NCBI GenBank assembly: GCA_023473795.1
Contig: JAMCYS010000127.1
Span: 1-64,000, forward strand
Direction of reading: 5' to 3'
Source: Chloroflexota bacterium
GTDB lineage: Bacteria; Chloroflexota; UBA6077; FW602-bin22; JAMCYS01
DNA length: 64,000 nucleotides
A program made the translations under genes and the position numbers. The notes beneath the pieces are model-generated. The model saw nothing but the letters and a program-made list of their open reading frames with translations, made no database searches and was not told the origin of the DNA. Positions 48,901 to 58,135 of the stretch are shown here, in pieces. The number at the start of each line of letters is the position of its first letter. The stretch's first letter is position 1.

Positions 48901-50041
48901 AGTGGCTGCTCGCCGACGAGCTGGTCCGGCGGGAGGCATTGACCTGCCGCTGCTCGCGGTGGTGCTGGCTTTACTGGTGTTGGGCATCGACATGGTCTAT
49001 AGCGCCAGCTTTGTCTTGGCGCACAACAGCACCCTCTACGACAGCGACAGCTACTTCATGGTGCGTCAGGTAATGTTCGCCGTCATCGGCGCCGTGGCGA
49101 TGCTGTTGGTCGCTCGGTCCGACTATCACGTCATGCAGCGCTACTCCGTGCTTCTGCTGGCCGTCTCCGTGGTCATGCTGTTCGCGGTGCTTGTACCGGG
49201 AATTGGGCACGTGGAGTACGGCGCCCAGCGGTGGTTGAAGCTGGGCCCGCTGCCTCCCATCCAGCCCAGCGAGCTGGCCAAGCTGGCGGTGGTGGTCTAT
49301 TTCGCCGATTGGCTCTCCCGCAAGGGTGAAAACGTGCGTGACCTTACCTACGGCTCGCTGCCCTTCGCCATCATTCTGGTGGTGATCGTGGCCTTGGTGA
49401 TGCTGCAGCCCGATCTCGGCACGAGCACGGTGATCGTGGCCAGCGCCGTTGCCGTCTTCTTCGTCGGCGGGGCGCACCTGGCACATTTCAGCGGCGGTCT
49501 AGCCCTGGGTGGCGCAGCATTGGCCATGCTTATCCGCGTCTCGGGCTACCGCTGGAGCCGCTTCATCGCCTTCCTCAATCCTCAGGACGACCCGACGGGC
49601 GCTGGCTGGCATACCATTCAGACGAGCATCGCTCTCGGGTCAGGGGGGCTCTTCGGGCTCGGCCTGGGGGAAAGCAGGCAGAAGTTCTACTGGGTACCGG
49701 GCGCGCATACGGATGCGATCTACTCGATCATAGGGGAGGAGTTGGGCTTCATCGGCTGCCTGGCGGTGCTGGCGCTGTTCGGCGTGCTGGCGCAGCGCGG
49801 TTTCTCCATCGCCCGACGGGCGCCAGACCAGTTCGGCGCTCTCCTGGCGGTTGGTTCCACCTGCCTCCTGGTGTTTCAGGCGGCGATCAACATCGGGGTG
49901 GTCGCGGCTGTGTTGCCGTTTACAGGCATCACCCTGCCATTTATCAGTTCGGGCGGCTCTTCGCTTGTGGTCTCGATGGTAGCTGTCGGCTGCCTCTTGA
50001 GCGTCTCGCGTCAGGCAAGCGCGCCTGCTGCGGCGAGGTGA
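48890..50041 (+). CDS. ftsW: SEDS glycosyltransferase FtsW
   Basis: GAQRWLKLGPLPPIQPSELAKLA, polytopic, ITLPFISSGGSSLV. Confidence 0.93.
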   Translation: MAVRVAARRRAGPAGGIDLPLLAVVLALLVLGIDMVYSASFVLAHNSTLYDSDSYFMVRQVMFAVIGAVAMLLVARSDYHVMQRYSVLLLAVSVVMLFAVLVPGIGHVEYGAQRWLKLGPLPPIQPSELAKLAVVVYFADWLSRKGENVRDLTYGSLPFAIILVVIVALVMLQPDLGTSTVIVASAVAVFFVGGAHLAHFSGGLALGGAALAMLIRVSGYRWSRFIAFLNPQDDPTGAGWHTIQTSIALGSGGLFGLGLGESRQKFYWVPGAHTDAIYSIIGEELGFIGCLAVLALFGVLAQRGFSIARRAPDQFGALLAVGSTCLLVFQAAINIGVVAAVLPFTGITLPFISSGGSSLVVSMVAVGCLLSVSRQASAPAAAR

Positions 50042-50042
50042 G

Positions 50043-51167
50043 TTGGTGCGGTTGCTGGTGACGGGCGGCGGCACGGGCGGTCACGTCTACCCGGCTCTTT
50101 CCATTCTGGCGGCGCTTCGTCGGGGTCTGGCGAAGCGCAATGAGGGCAACGTGCAGGTACTCTACCTGGGCAGCCGGGGCGGGCTGGAGGAAGGCATCGT
50201 GAAGCGGGCCGGTTTGCCTTTTCGCACAGTGCCTACTGGCGCCGTTGTCGGTCGCTCGCCGCTCGCCGTGCTGACGAACCTGGTGCGCACGGTGGCCGGC
50301 ACTCTGGCCAGCTGGCGGCTCATCAGGGGCTTCCGGCCGCAGGTGTTGCTGGCCACCGGTGGGTATGTCGCCGTGCCGGCGGTGCTGGCGGCGCGCCTGG
50401 CCGGCGTGCCGTCTTTGATCTACCTGCCCGATGTCACGCCCGGGCTGGCAGTGCGCTTCCTCTCTCGCTTCGCCGCCAAGGTGGCAGTCACGTTTGCCGA
50501 CACCCAGCGCTGGCTGCCCGCGGAGAGGACGGTCGTCACCGGCTACCCAGTGCGGGAGGAGCTGTTCGGGGTGGACCGGGCCGCCGCACGGCAGGCCCTT
50601 GGCCTGCACGATGGTTTGCCGGTGGTTGTAGTGCTGGGCGGCAGCCGGGGCTCTCGCTCCATCAACCGGGCCGTGCGCGCGGCTTGGTCGGAGCTGTTGC
50701 CTGTCTGTCACATCCTCCACGTCGCGGGTTTGCTGGACGAGCCGTGGCTGGCGAAGGAGGCGCAGGACCTGTCGGCCGAGCTGCACGCCCATTACCACCT
50801 GTACGCCTATCTGCACGAGGAATTGCCGCAAGCTCTCGCTGCGGCCGACATTGCCGTCTCACGCGCCGGGGCTTCCATTATGGGGGAATATCCTGCCGTC
50901 GGCGTAGCCAGTGTATTGGTGCCCTACCCCTACGCGGGAGGTCATCAGGTGCTCAACGCCCGGCAATTGGTCGCCCAAGGGGCAGCTCTGATCGTGAACG
51001 ACGGGGAACTACCGTCAGGTGCCCTGGGTCTCGCCGTGCGCCAGCTCCTGGCCGACCCGGAACGCCTGGCCGCGATGCGGGCGGCGGCGCGGGAGTTGGC
51101 GAAGCCCAATGCGGCCCAGGATATCGCCGACTTACTGTTGGCGCTGGCCGGGCGGAGGGCGGCATGA
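50043..51167 (+). CDS. murG: Undecaprenyldiphospho-muramoylpentapeptide beta-N-acetylglucosaminyltransferase
   Basis: GGGTGGHVYPALSI, VVVLGGSRGSRSIN. Confidence 0.94.
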   Translation: MVRLLVTGGGTGGHVYPALSILAALRRGLAKRNEGNVQVLYLGSRGGLEEGIVKRAGLPFRTVPTGAVVGRSPLAVLTNLVRTVAGTLASWRLIRGFRPQVLLATGGYVAVPAVLAARLAGVPSLIYLPDVTPGLAVRFLSRFAAKVAVTFADTQRWLPAERTVVTGYPVREELFGVDRAAARQALGLHDGLPVVVVLGGSRGSRSINRAVRAAWSELLPVCHILHVAGLLDEPWLAKEAQDLSAELHAHYHLYAYLHEELPQALAAADIAVSRAGASIMGEYPAVGVASVLVPYPYAGGHQVLNARQLVAQGAALIVNDGELPSGALGLAVRQLLADPERLAAMRAAARELAKPNAAQDIADLLLALAGRRAA

Positions 51168-52549
51168 CGACTGGAGTGCTGGGCGGCAAGTACGGGCGCG
51201 TCCACTTCGTCGGCGTCGGCGGCACCGGCATGGCGCCGCTGGCCCGCATGCTGCGGGAGGCCGGCTGCCAGGTGACCGGCTCCGACCTCAACGAGTCGGG
51301 CGCCACCGCCTGGCTGCGCGAGGCGGGGATTCCCGTCCAGCGCGGCCACCGAGCGGAGAACGTGGGCGAGGCCGAGCTGGTTGTGGCCTCCTCCGCCGTG
51401 CCGGCAGACAACCCGGAACTTGTCCACGCCCGCGAGCGCGGGCTGCCCGTGCTCAAGCGGGCCGAGGTGCTGGGTCTGTTGACGCGTGAGCGCCAGACGA
51501 TCGCCGTGGCCGGCACGCACGGGAAGACCACGACCTCTGCCATGTGCGCGGTCATCCTCGCGACGGCGGGCCTCGATCCTTCCTATATGGTCGGGGGCCA
51601 CGTCATCGACCTGGCGGGAAGCGGCCATTGGGGAACCGGCGAATGGCTGGTGGCGGAAGCGGACGAATTCGATGGCTCGTTCCTGCGTTTCGCGCCGCGC
51701 GTCGCCGTGGTGACCAGCATTGAGGCCGACCACCTGGATTACTACGGCAGTCTGGAGAACGTGATCGAGGCTTTCCACCGATTCGTGGCCCTGGTGCCCG
51801 CCGCGGGCGCCGTGATTGGCTGTGCCGACTACCCGACCGTGCGGCGGGTCATGGCGGATGCCACGGCCAGGAGGATCTCCTACGGACTCAGCGCCGAGGC
51901 CGAGTGGCGCGCCGACCAAGTGCGCTTGGACGAGACCGGCAGCCATTTCACGGCCGTGCGCGAGGGAGAGCGCTTGGGCGACTTCACCCTGCGCATGCCG
52001 GGGTTGCACAACGTGGCCAACGCTTTGGGAGCGTTGGCCGCCAGCCGGGAGGCCGGCGTGCCGTTGGCTGCCGCCCGCGAGGCGCTGGCCGAGTATAGGG
52101 GTGCCGGGCGACGCTTCGAGGAGAAGGGCAGGGCCGGAGGCGTCGTGGTGGTGGACGACTATGGCCACCATCCCACCGAAATCGTGGCCTCGCTGGCGGC
52201 GGCGCGCACCAGGAACCCGAAACGGCTGGTGGTCGTCTTCCAGCCACATACCTACCATCGGACGAAGTCGTTCCTGCCGGACTTCGCGCGCGCCCTGGCG
52301 GCGGCCGACGTAGTGGCGGTGACTGACGTCTACATGCCGGCGGGGCGCGAAGTCGATACGCTCGGCGTCAGCGCGGGCGACATCGTGCGCCTGATGAACC
52401 ACCCCGACGCGCACTATGTCGGGGGCCTGGACGACGCGGTGGCATACTTGCTTGGCCACCTGACGCCGGGCGACCTGCTGCTGACGATGGGCGCCGGCGA
52501 CGTTTTTCGCGTGGGCGAGGAGGTGCTGCGGCGCCTCCCGGCCGAGTAA
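51164..52549 (+). CDS. murC: UDP-N-acetylmuramate--L-alanine ligase
   Basis: HFVGVGGTGMAPLARML, VAGTHGKTTTSAM, VDDYGHHPTEI; ATGA overlap with murG. Confidence 0.95.
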   Translation: MTTGVLGGKYGRVHFVGVGGTGMAPLARMLREAGCQVTGSDLNESGATAWLREAGIPVQRGHRAENVGEAELVVASSAVPADNPELVHARERGLPVLKRAEVLGLLTRERQTIAVAGTHGKTTTSAMCAVILATAGLDPSYMVGGHVIDLAGSGHWGTGEWLVAEADEFDGSFLRFAPRVAVVTSIEADHLDYYGSLENVIEAFHRFVALVPAAGAVIGCADYPTVRRVMADATARRISYGLSAEAEWRADQVRLDETGSHFTAVREGERLGDFTLRMPGLHNVANALGALAASREAGVPLAAAREALAEYRGAGRRFEEKGRAGGVVVVDDYGHHPTEIVASLAAARTRNPKRLVVVFQPHTYHRTKSFLPDFARALAAADVVAVTDVYMPAGREVDTLGVSAGDIVRLMNHPDAHYVGGLDDAVAYLLGHLTPGDLLLTMGAGDVFRVGEEVLRRLPAE

Positions 52550-52580
52550 TCACTAGTGAACATAACCACAGTGAAGCCAA

Positions 52581-53690
52581 ATGAGCGATAGACAACGGGT
52601 AGCGGTGGTCTTTGGCGGCAAGTCGGGCGAGCACGAAGTCTCGTTGCACTCGGCAGCCTCGGTCATCGCCGCTCTTCCCAAGGACAAGTACGAAGTGGTG
52701 CTCGTCGGCATCGACAAAGCCGGGCGCTGGCTGCTGGGGGAGGACGCGGCGGCGCTCCTGGCCGGCAGACCCGTGCCGGCGTCGGCGCGGCTGGTGCTCC
52801 CGGCCGACCCCGCCAACGGTCTCGTCGCGGTCGACCCCCGGGGCGGCAGCGTGAGCCGGGAGCGCGTGGACGTCTTCTTCCCCGTGCTGCACGGCACTTT
52901 CGGCGAAGACGGCACAATTCAAGGCCTTTTCGAAATGGCGGACGTGCCCTACGTGGGGGCGGGTGTAGCCGCCTCGGCGGTGGGAATGGACAAGGTGTTG
53001 ATGCGCAACCTGTTCCGCCAGGCGGGCCTGCCCGTGGTCGATGCCGCCCATTACCTGCGTCGCCAATGGCGGGCGGAGCCCGAGACGGTGCTGTCCCTGG
53101 TTGAGGAGCGCTTTGGTTACCCCTGCTTCGTCAAGCCGGCGAACCTGGGATCCAGCGTGGGCGTGTCCAAGGCGCACAACCGAAGCGAGCTGGAACGGGC
53201 GCTGGCGCTCGCCGCTCGCTACGATCGCAAACTACTGGTGGAGCAGGCCGTCAATGCCAGGGAGATAGAGTGTAGCGTCTTGGGCAACGACGAGCCCATC
53301 GCCTCCGTGCCGGGCGAGATCGTTCCCAGCCGCGAATTCTACGACTACGCCGCCAAGTACATCGACGAGGGTTCCAGACTGCTCATACCGGCGCCGCTCG
53401 ACGACGCCACGGCGGCGCAAGTGCGGGCGCTGGCGGTGCGAGCCTTCCAGGCGGTCGACGCTGCCGGCATGGGCCGGATCGATTTCTTCCTGGACCGTGA
53501 CAGCGGGCGCGTCTACGTCAACGAGATTAACACGATTCCCGGTTTCACCAACATCAGTATGTACCCCAAGCTGTGGGAGGCGACGGGCATACCTTACTCC
53601 GAGCTGCTGCATCGTTTGGTGCAGCTGGCGCTGGACCGATATGAAGACAAGCACGCCTCGGCGACGACATACGAGGCGGAGGGGCTGTAG
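52581..53690 (+). CDS. ddl: D-alanine--D-alanine ligase
   Basis: VVFGGKSGEHEVSLHSA, HGTFGEDGTIQGLFE, EINTIPGFT. Confidence 0.96.
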   Translation: MSDRQRVAVVFGGKSGEHEVSLHSAASVIAALPKDKYEVVLVGIDKAGRWLLGEDAAALLAGRPVPASARLVLPADPANGLVAVDPRGGSVSRERVDVFFPVLHGTFGEDGTIQGLFEMADVPYVGAGVAASAVGMDKVLMRNLFRQAGLPVVDAAHYLRRQWRAEPETVLSLVEERFGYPCFVKPANLGSSVGVSKAHNRSELERALALAARYDRKLLVEQAVNAREIECSVLGNDEPIASVPGEIVPSREFYDYAAKYIDEGSRLLIPAPLDDATAAQVRALAVRAFQAVDAAGMGRIDFFLDRDSGRVYVNEINTIPGFTNISMYPKLWEATGIPYSELLHRLVQLALDRYEDKHASATTYEAEGL

Positions 53691-53733
53691 TTGTCTCTCT
53701 TGGTTGGGCGAGAGGACGCATCTGGAGGGGGCG

Positions 53734-54504
53734 GTGGCGGTTAGGGGCGCGAACAGACAGCGAGCGGGGGCGAGGGCTCTTCCGGCACGCCCGCCACGCA
53801 CGCGAGCCGCGCGGAGCCTCTGGGCCATCGCCTACCGGCTGTGCTGCTTATTGTTCGCGGTCGGCTTGGCTGGCCTGCTTTGGCAGCTGCTGACAGCCGC
53901 CGCCTTTCGGGTCGATCGGGTCGACGTCAAGGGCAACTACCTACTGACGCGCGACGAGATCAACCAGACGGCCGGTGTCTTGGGGCAAAACCTACTCAGC
54001 CTGGACAGGCAGCAGGTGGCTAGGAAGGTGCTCGGCCTGGGGACGGTGAAAAGCGTGGAAGTAAGGCTGTCGCTGCCTAACGCCGTGAGCCTGTTGGTGG
54101 AGGAATACGAGCCCAGGTACATCTGGCAGGTCGGCGAAGTCCCCTACCTGGTCGACGAGCGCGGGGTAGTACTGGCGCAGGCTGCCGCGCCAGCGCCGTT
54201 GCCGGGCCTGAAGGAGCTCGACGGCAAGCCCAGGCGGCGCGGCGAGCGGGTTAACCTCGAGGCTTTGCAGGCGGCGGCGCGGCTCAAGAACCTGTGGCCT
54301 ACTTGGCTGGGAGCATATCCCGGTATGGAACTGAGCAAGGGTGGATTGGCGCTGAACGGCGGCAAATGGCGAGCCGATCTGGGGTCCGGCGCCGATTTGG
54401 AGGCGAAGGTGCTGGCTTTGGCCGCCGTCTTCGACAAACGTGGTTCGGACAATCTGCCCAGTTACATAGATGTTAGCTTGCCCGAACGACCGTATTTCAA
54501 GTGA
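53734..54504 (+). CDS. ftsQ: FtsQ/DivIB-like division protein
   Basis: Single TM then POTRA-like FRVDRVDVKGNYLLTRDEI; GTG at 53734 within longer ORF. Confidence 0.88.
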   Translation: MAVRGANRQRAGARALPARPPRTRAARSLWAIAYRLCCLLFAVGLAGLLWQLLTAAAFRVDRVDVKGNYLLTRDEINQTAGVLGQNLLSLDRQQVARKVLGLGTVKSVEVRLSLPNAVSLLVEEYEPRYIWQVGEVPYLVDERGVVLAQAAAPAPLPGLKELDGKPRRRGERVNLEALQAAARLKNLWPTWLGAYPGMELSKGGLALNGGKWRADLGSGADLEAKVLALAAVFDKRGSDNLPSYIDVSLPERPYFK

Positions 54505-54519
54505 GGGGTAGGGAGAGCT

Positions 54520-54876
54520 ATGTGGCTGCCGGTCGCGGGCCTGCTCTTGGGAGTGATGGTTGGCCTGCTGTTCCAGCTGTCGGTGCCCGAAAACTACGCC
54601 CGCTACACCGCGATCGCGATACTGGCGGCCATGGACTCGGTACTGGGCGCGGCACGTGCCGAGCTCGAGGGACACTACAGCAACAGGGTGTTTGTCAGCG
54701 GGGTGGCGGTCAACATGCTGCTGGCAGGCCTGCTGACATTTCTGGGCGACCGTTTGGGCGTGGAGCTGTACATCGCGGCCATCGTCTCCTTCGGCGTGCG
54801 TATGTTTAACAACATGGCGATGATTCGCCGCCGTCTGCTTTTTCGGGGTGGCGATGCCGTGGAGAGGGGCCGCTAG
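54520..54876 (+). CDS. Small basic protein Sbp (DUF1290 family)
   Basis: PVAGLLLGVMVGLLFQLSVPENYARYTAIAILAAMDSVLGAARAELEG. Confidence 0.85.
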   Translation: MWLPVAGLLLGVMVGLLFQLSVPENYARYTAIAILAAMDSVLGAARAELEGHYSNRVFVSGVAVNMLLAGLLTFLGDRLGVELYIAAIVSFGVRMFNNMAMIRRRLLFRGGDAVERGR

Positions 54877-54907
54877 GGCGGCCAAGTCTTATCTGGAGGA
54901 GTTACGG

Positions 54908-56176
54908 GTGAGTAAGGACGCCGTGGTGGCCGGCATCGACATCGGCAGCAGTAAGATCTGCGCGCTGCTGGGGGAGGTGCAACGGGAGGGTCGGGTGCAC
55001 GTGCTGGGAGTGGGCGTCGTGCCCAGCAAGGGCATCCGCCGCGGCGTCGTGGTCAACATCGAACAAGCGGTGGAGGCGATCTCCGCGGCCGTGGCCAAGG
55101 CCGAGCGGGCCTCGGGCTACAAGATAGTCAGCGCCTACGTTACCGTGTCCGGGGCCCACATCGCCTCGCTCAACAACCGGGGGGTCGTGGGCGTCGCGGG
55201 GGAGGAGCGCATCATTCGGGAGGAAGACGTGCAGCGGGCGGTGGAGGCGGCCAGGGTCATCTCCCTGCCGGCCGATCGCCAGATCGTGCACGTCATTCCG
55301 CGGTCCTTCGTCGTCGACGGCCAGGACGGTGTACACAATCCCGCCGGCATGGCCGGCTATCGGTTGGAGGTCGACGCCCACGTGATCACGGGCGGGACGA
55401 CTGCCATCCAGAACATGGCACGCTGCCTGAGCCGTGCCGGCGTGGAAGTAGCCGGCCTCGTATTCGAGCCTCTCGCCTCGGCGGCGGCGGTACTCAGCGA
55501 CGAAGAGCGCGAAATGGGGGTGGCCCTGGCCGACATTGGCGGCGGCACTACCAATCTGGTGGCTTTCATGGAAGGCAGCGTCTGTCACACGTCCGTGGCG
55601 CCCTTGGGTGGCGGGCACGTGACCAACGACATCGCCGTTGGCTTGCGCACGCCGCTGGGCAGCGCCGAGGAACTGAAACTGGCGGCCGGTCAGGCGCTGT
55701 ACGCCGAGGTGGCGCCAGACGAAGTGGTGCGTATTCCAGGTTTCGGCGGCGGTGGCAGCGAGGTGAGTCGTCGTCGACTGTGCGAGATCGTAGAAGCGCG
55801 TCTGGAGGAGGTCTGCACGGCGATCGCCGGCGAGGTCGTCCGTTCCGGCTATGACGGGCTGCTGCCGGCCGGCGTGGTGCTCACCGGTGGGGTGGCGGAA
55901 ACGCCTGGCATCGAGACCCTTGCCCAGGAAATCTGCCGCCTGCCGGTGCGCACGGGCCGGCCGCACGGTGTTAGCGGGCTCGGCGATCTGGCTCGCGGCC
56001 CGGGATATGCCGCCGGCGTCGGTCTGCTGCTCTGGGGCGCCCAGGCGGAGTACTCGCCGGCGGCGGCCGCCAGCGTGGGCAAGCCAGTCCCGACCGGGCG
56101 AGCCGATGGCAGAAGGGCCGTCCTGGCCAAGTCCGCCGGCCGTGTGGGAGTCTGGCTACGGTCATTCCTCCCGTAG
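54908..56176 (+). CDS. ftsA: Cell division protein FtsA
   Basis: GIDIGSSKICALLGEV, DIGGGTTNLVAFMEG, VVLTGGVAETPG; GTG start. Confidence 0.95.
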   Translation: MSKDAVVAGIDIGSSKICALLGEVQREGRVHVLGVGVVPSKGIRRGVVVNIEQAVEAISAAVAKAERASGYKIVSAYVTVSGAHIASLNNRGVVGVAGEERIIREEDVQRAVEAARVISLPADRQIVHVIPRSFVVDGQDGVHNPAGMAGYRLEVDAHVITGGTTAIQNMARCLSRAGVEVAGLVFEPLASAAAVLSDEEREMGVALADIGGGTTNLVAFMEGSVCHTSVAPLGGGHVTNDIAVGLRTPLGSAEELKLAAGQALYAEVAPDEVVRIPGFGGGGSEVSRRRLCEIVEARLEEVCTAIAGEVVRSGYDGLLPAGVVLTGGVAETPGIETLAQEICRLPVRTGRPHGVSGLGDLARGPGYAAGVGLLLWGAQAEYSPAAAASVGKPVPTGRADGRRAVLAKSAGRVGVWLRSFLP

Positions 56177-56339
56177 TGCGGCAATTGCCGGCCGCGGCAG
56201 CGGGTCCGCGGCTGAGGCGACGAATGGTCGCCAAGTATTCGATGCAGGACGGTATCCGTTCGAAAGTTCGGACAGTCTATTGTAGCGCGAGGGCTGGAGT
56301 GCTAGAGTGACAAGCGCAAGGGGACCGCAGGAGGAAGAA

Positions 56340-57497
56340 GTGGCAACCTGGGAACAACGACCGGAAGGGTCGCAGGAAGATACCGAGCTGCTCGAGGTTA
56401 AGGCTTCCATCAAAGTCGTGGGCGTGGGCGGTGGCGGCACCAACGCGGTCAATCGTATGATCCAGACAGGCGTGAAAGGCGTCGACTTCATTTGCGTCAA
56501 TACCGACGCCCAGTCTCTCCTTGCCAACCCTGCCAGCAAGAGGATTCGCCTTGGCAAGGGACTGGGCGCGGGCGGGGTGCCCATGGTGGGTAAGTCCGCG
56601 GCCGACGAGAACAGCACGGAGCTGTACGACGCGCTGAAAGATGCCGACATGGTCTTCATCACGGCCGGCATGGGCGGCGGCACCGGCACGGGCGCGGCCC
56701 CGGTGGTGGCGCAGATCGCTAAGGAAGTGGGCGCGCTCACCGTGGGCGTGGTGACCAAGCCCTTCGCCTTCGAAGGCAACAAGCGGCGGCTGGTTGCCGA
56801 AGAGGGCATCATGCAGCTCAAGGACAAGGTGGATACGCTCATCACCATCCCCAACGATCGCTTGCTGCAGGTGGTGGGCAAAGAGACCTCCATCGAAGAG
56901 GCTTTCCGCACCGTCGACGATGTGCTTCGCCAGGGCATCCAGGGTATTTCTGAGATCATCACCGTGCCCGGTCTTATCAATCGCGACTTTGCGGACGTGC
57001 GCTCGATAATGTCGCAGGCCGGCTCGGCCTTGATGGCTATTGGGCGTGCCAGCGGCGACGACCGCGCGGTCGAGGCTGCCAAGGCTGCCATCGCCAGCCC
57101 GCTTCTCGACGTCACGGTCGACGGGGCCCGCGGCGTGCTCTTCAACGTCACCGGCGGCCCGGACATGACCCTCTGGGAGGTCAACGAGGCCGCGCAGGTG
57201 ATCTACAAGGCTGCCGACCCGGAGGCGAACATCATCTTCGGGGCGGTCATCGACCCGGAGATGAAGGGCGAGATCAAGATCACGCTTCTGGCGGCAGGCT
57301 TCAACAGCAAACCGTCCAGTGCCATCTCGGGTTTGCGGGCGGCCGCTAGCCAGACGAACAGCAGCAATATGCCCCACATCCCCGCGGCCGCGGCTGCCGC
57401 CAGTCCCAAGCGGGAGACGAAGCTGCCCGAGTTCGCCGAACAAGACATGGAGATCCCGGCTTTCCTGCGCAAATTCTCTCGCGCCAACGCCAACTAG
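56340..57497 (+). CDS. ftsZ: Cell division protein FtsZ
   Basis: [25 protein letters not shown] at 56340 chosen because AGGAGG lies at 56329-56334. Confidence 0.96.
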   Translation: MATWEQRPEGSQEDTELLEVKASIKVVGVGGGGTNAVNRMIQTGVKGVDFICVNTDAQSLLANPASKRIRLGKGLGAGGVPMVGKSAADENSTELYDALKDADMVFITAGMGGGTGTGAAPVVAQIAKEVGALTVGVVTKPFAFEGNKRRLVAEEGIMQLKDKVDTLITIPNDRLLQVVGKETSIEEAFRTVDDVLRQGIQGISEIITVPGLINRDFADVRSIMSQAGSALMAIGRASGDDRAVEAAKAAIASPLLDVTVDGARGVLFNVTGGPDMTLWEVNEAAQVIYKAADPEANIIFGAVIDPEMKGEIKITLLAAGFNSKPSSAISGLRAAASQTNSSNMPHIPAAAAAASPKRETKLPEFAEQDMEIPAFLRKFSRANAN

Positions 57498-57542
57498 GGG
57501 TCACGACGGCGGTGTCGCGAAGCGGAGCCCGGTGACAGGTCG

Positions 57543-57959
57543 ATGGCCAATGACAGAGGCCCTCGCCGGGCGACGCGGCGCCGCCGGACTAGCCAGAGCG
57601 CGTACGAGTTCGAACGGCTGGTGGCGGAATCTCTAGACGGTTTGCCCGAGCGCTTCCGCCAGCGCCTGGCCAACGTCGCGGTCGTCGTCGAAGACGAGCC
57701 CAGTCCCGAGGAGCAGGATGAGACGGGGCACGACCAGTCCGAGCCTCTCTTTGGGCTCTACCAGGGCACGCCCCTCACCGCCCGGGGCAGCGGCTACGGT
57801 ATGGTCTTGCCGGACAAGATAACCATCTTCCGGGGGCCCATCGAGCGCTTCTGCCGTTCCCGGCGGGAGATGCGGTGGGAAGTGCGCCGCACAGTCGTGC
57901 ATGAGTTCGCCCACCACTTTGGCATCGACGACGACCACCTGGACGAGCTAGGCATTTAG
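57543..57959 (+). CDS. Metallopeptidase (minimal zincin) family protein
   Basis: RRTVVHEFAHHFGIDDDHLDELGI. Confidence 0.85.
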   Translation: MANDRGPRRATRRRRTSQSAYEFERLVAESLDGLPERFRQRLANVAVVVEDEPSPEEQDETGHDQSEPLFGLYQGTPLTARGSGYGMVLPDKITIFRGPIERFCRSRREMRWEVRRTVVHEFAHHFGIDDDHLDELGI

Positions 57960-58033
57960 GCTGGCCGCGAGCGTGGCCGAGGCTTCACTCAACGCTATCC
58001 TCCCCCCTTCGCGAAATAGCCAAAACGTACTAG

Positions 58034-58062
58034 TTTACAATGGCACGCCTTGGTAGTATGAT
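58034..58062 (+). promoter_or_regulatory. Promoter upstream of RHS gene
   Basis: TTTACA, 17 nt, TATGAT; overlaps the ORF-track start at 58040, supporting a downstream start. Confidence 0.65.
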
Positions 58063-58135
58063 TGTGCTCAACGTAGCTACGTTCTATGGCAGTGTTGCCA
58101 GGAAGCCAAGCGCATTCGTACGAGGAGGTATGGTG

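Noticed and set aside
50945-52459. 504-aa minus-strand ORF opposite murC
   Set aside because: Antisense shadow; the forward frame is MurC with all ligase motifs
56190-56216. GC-rich hairpin between ftsA and ftsZ as a terminator
   Set aside because: 7-bp GCCGCGG/CCGCGGC stem but no T-tract; too weak to call
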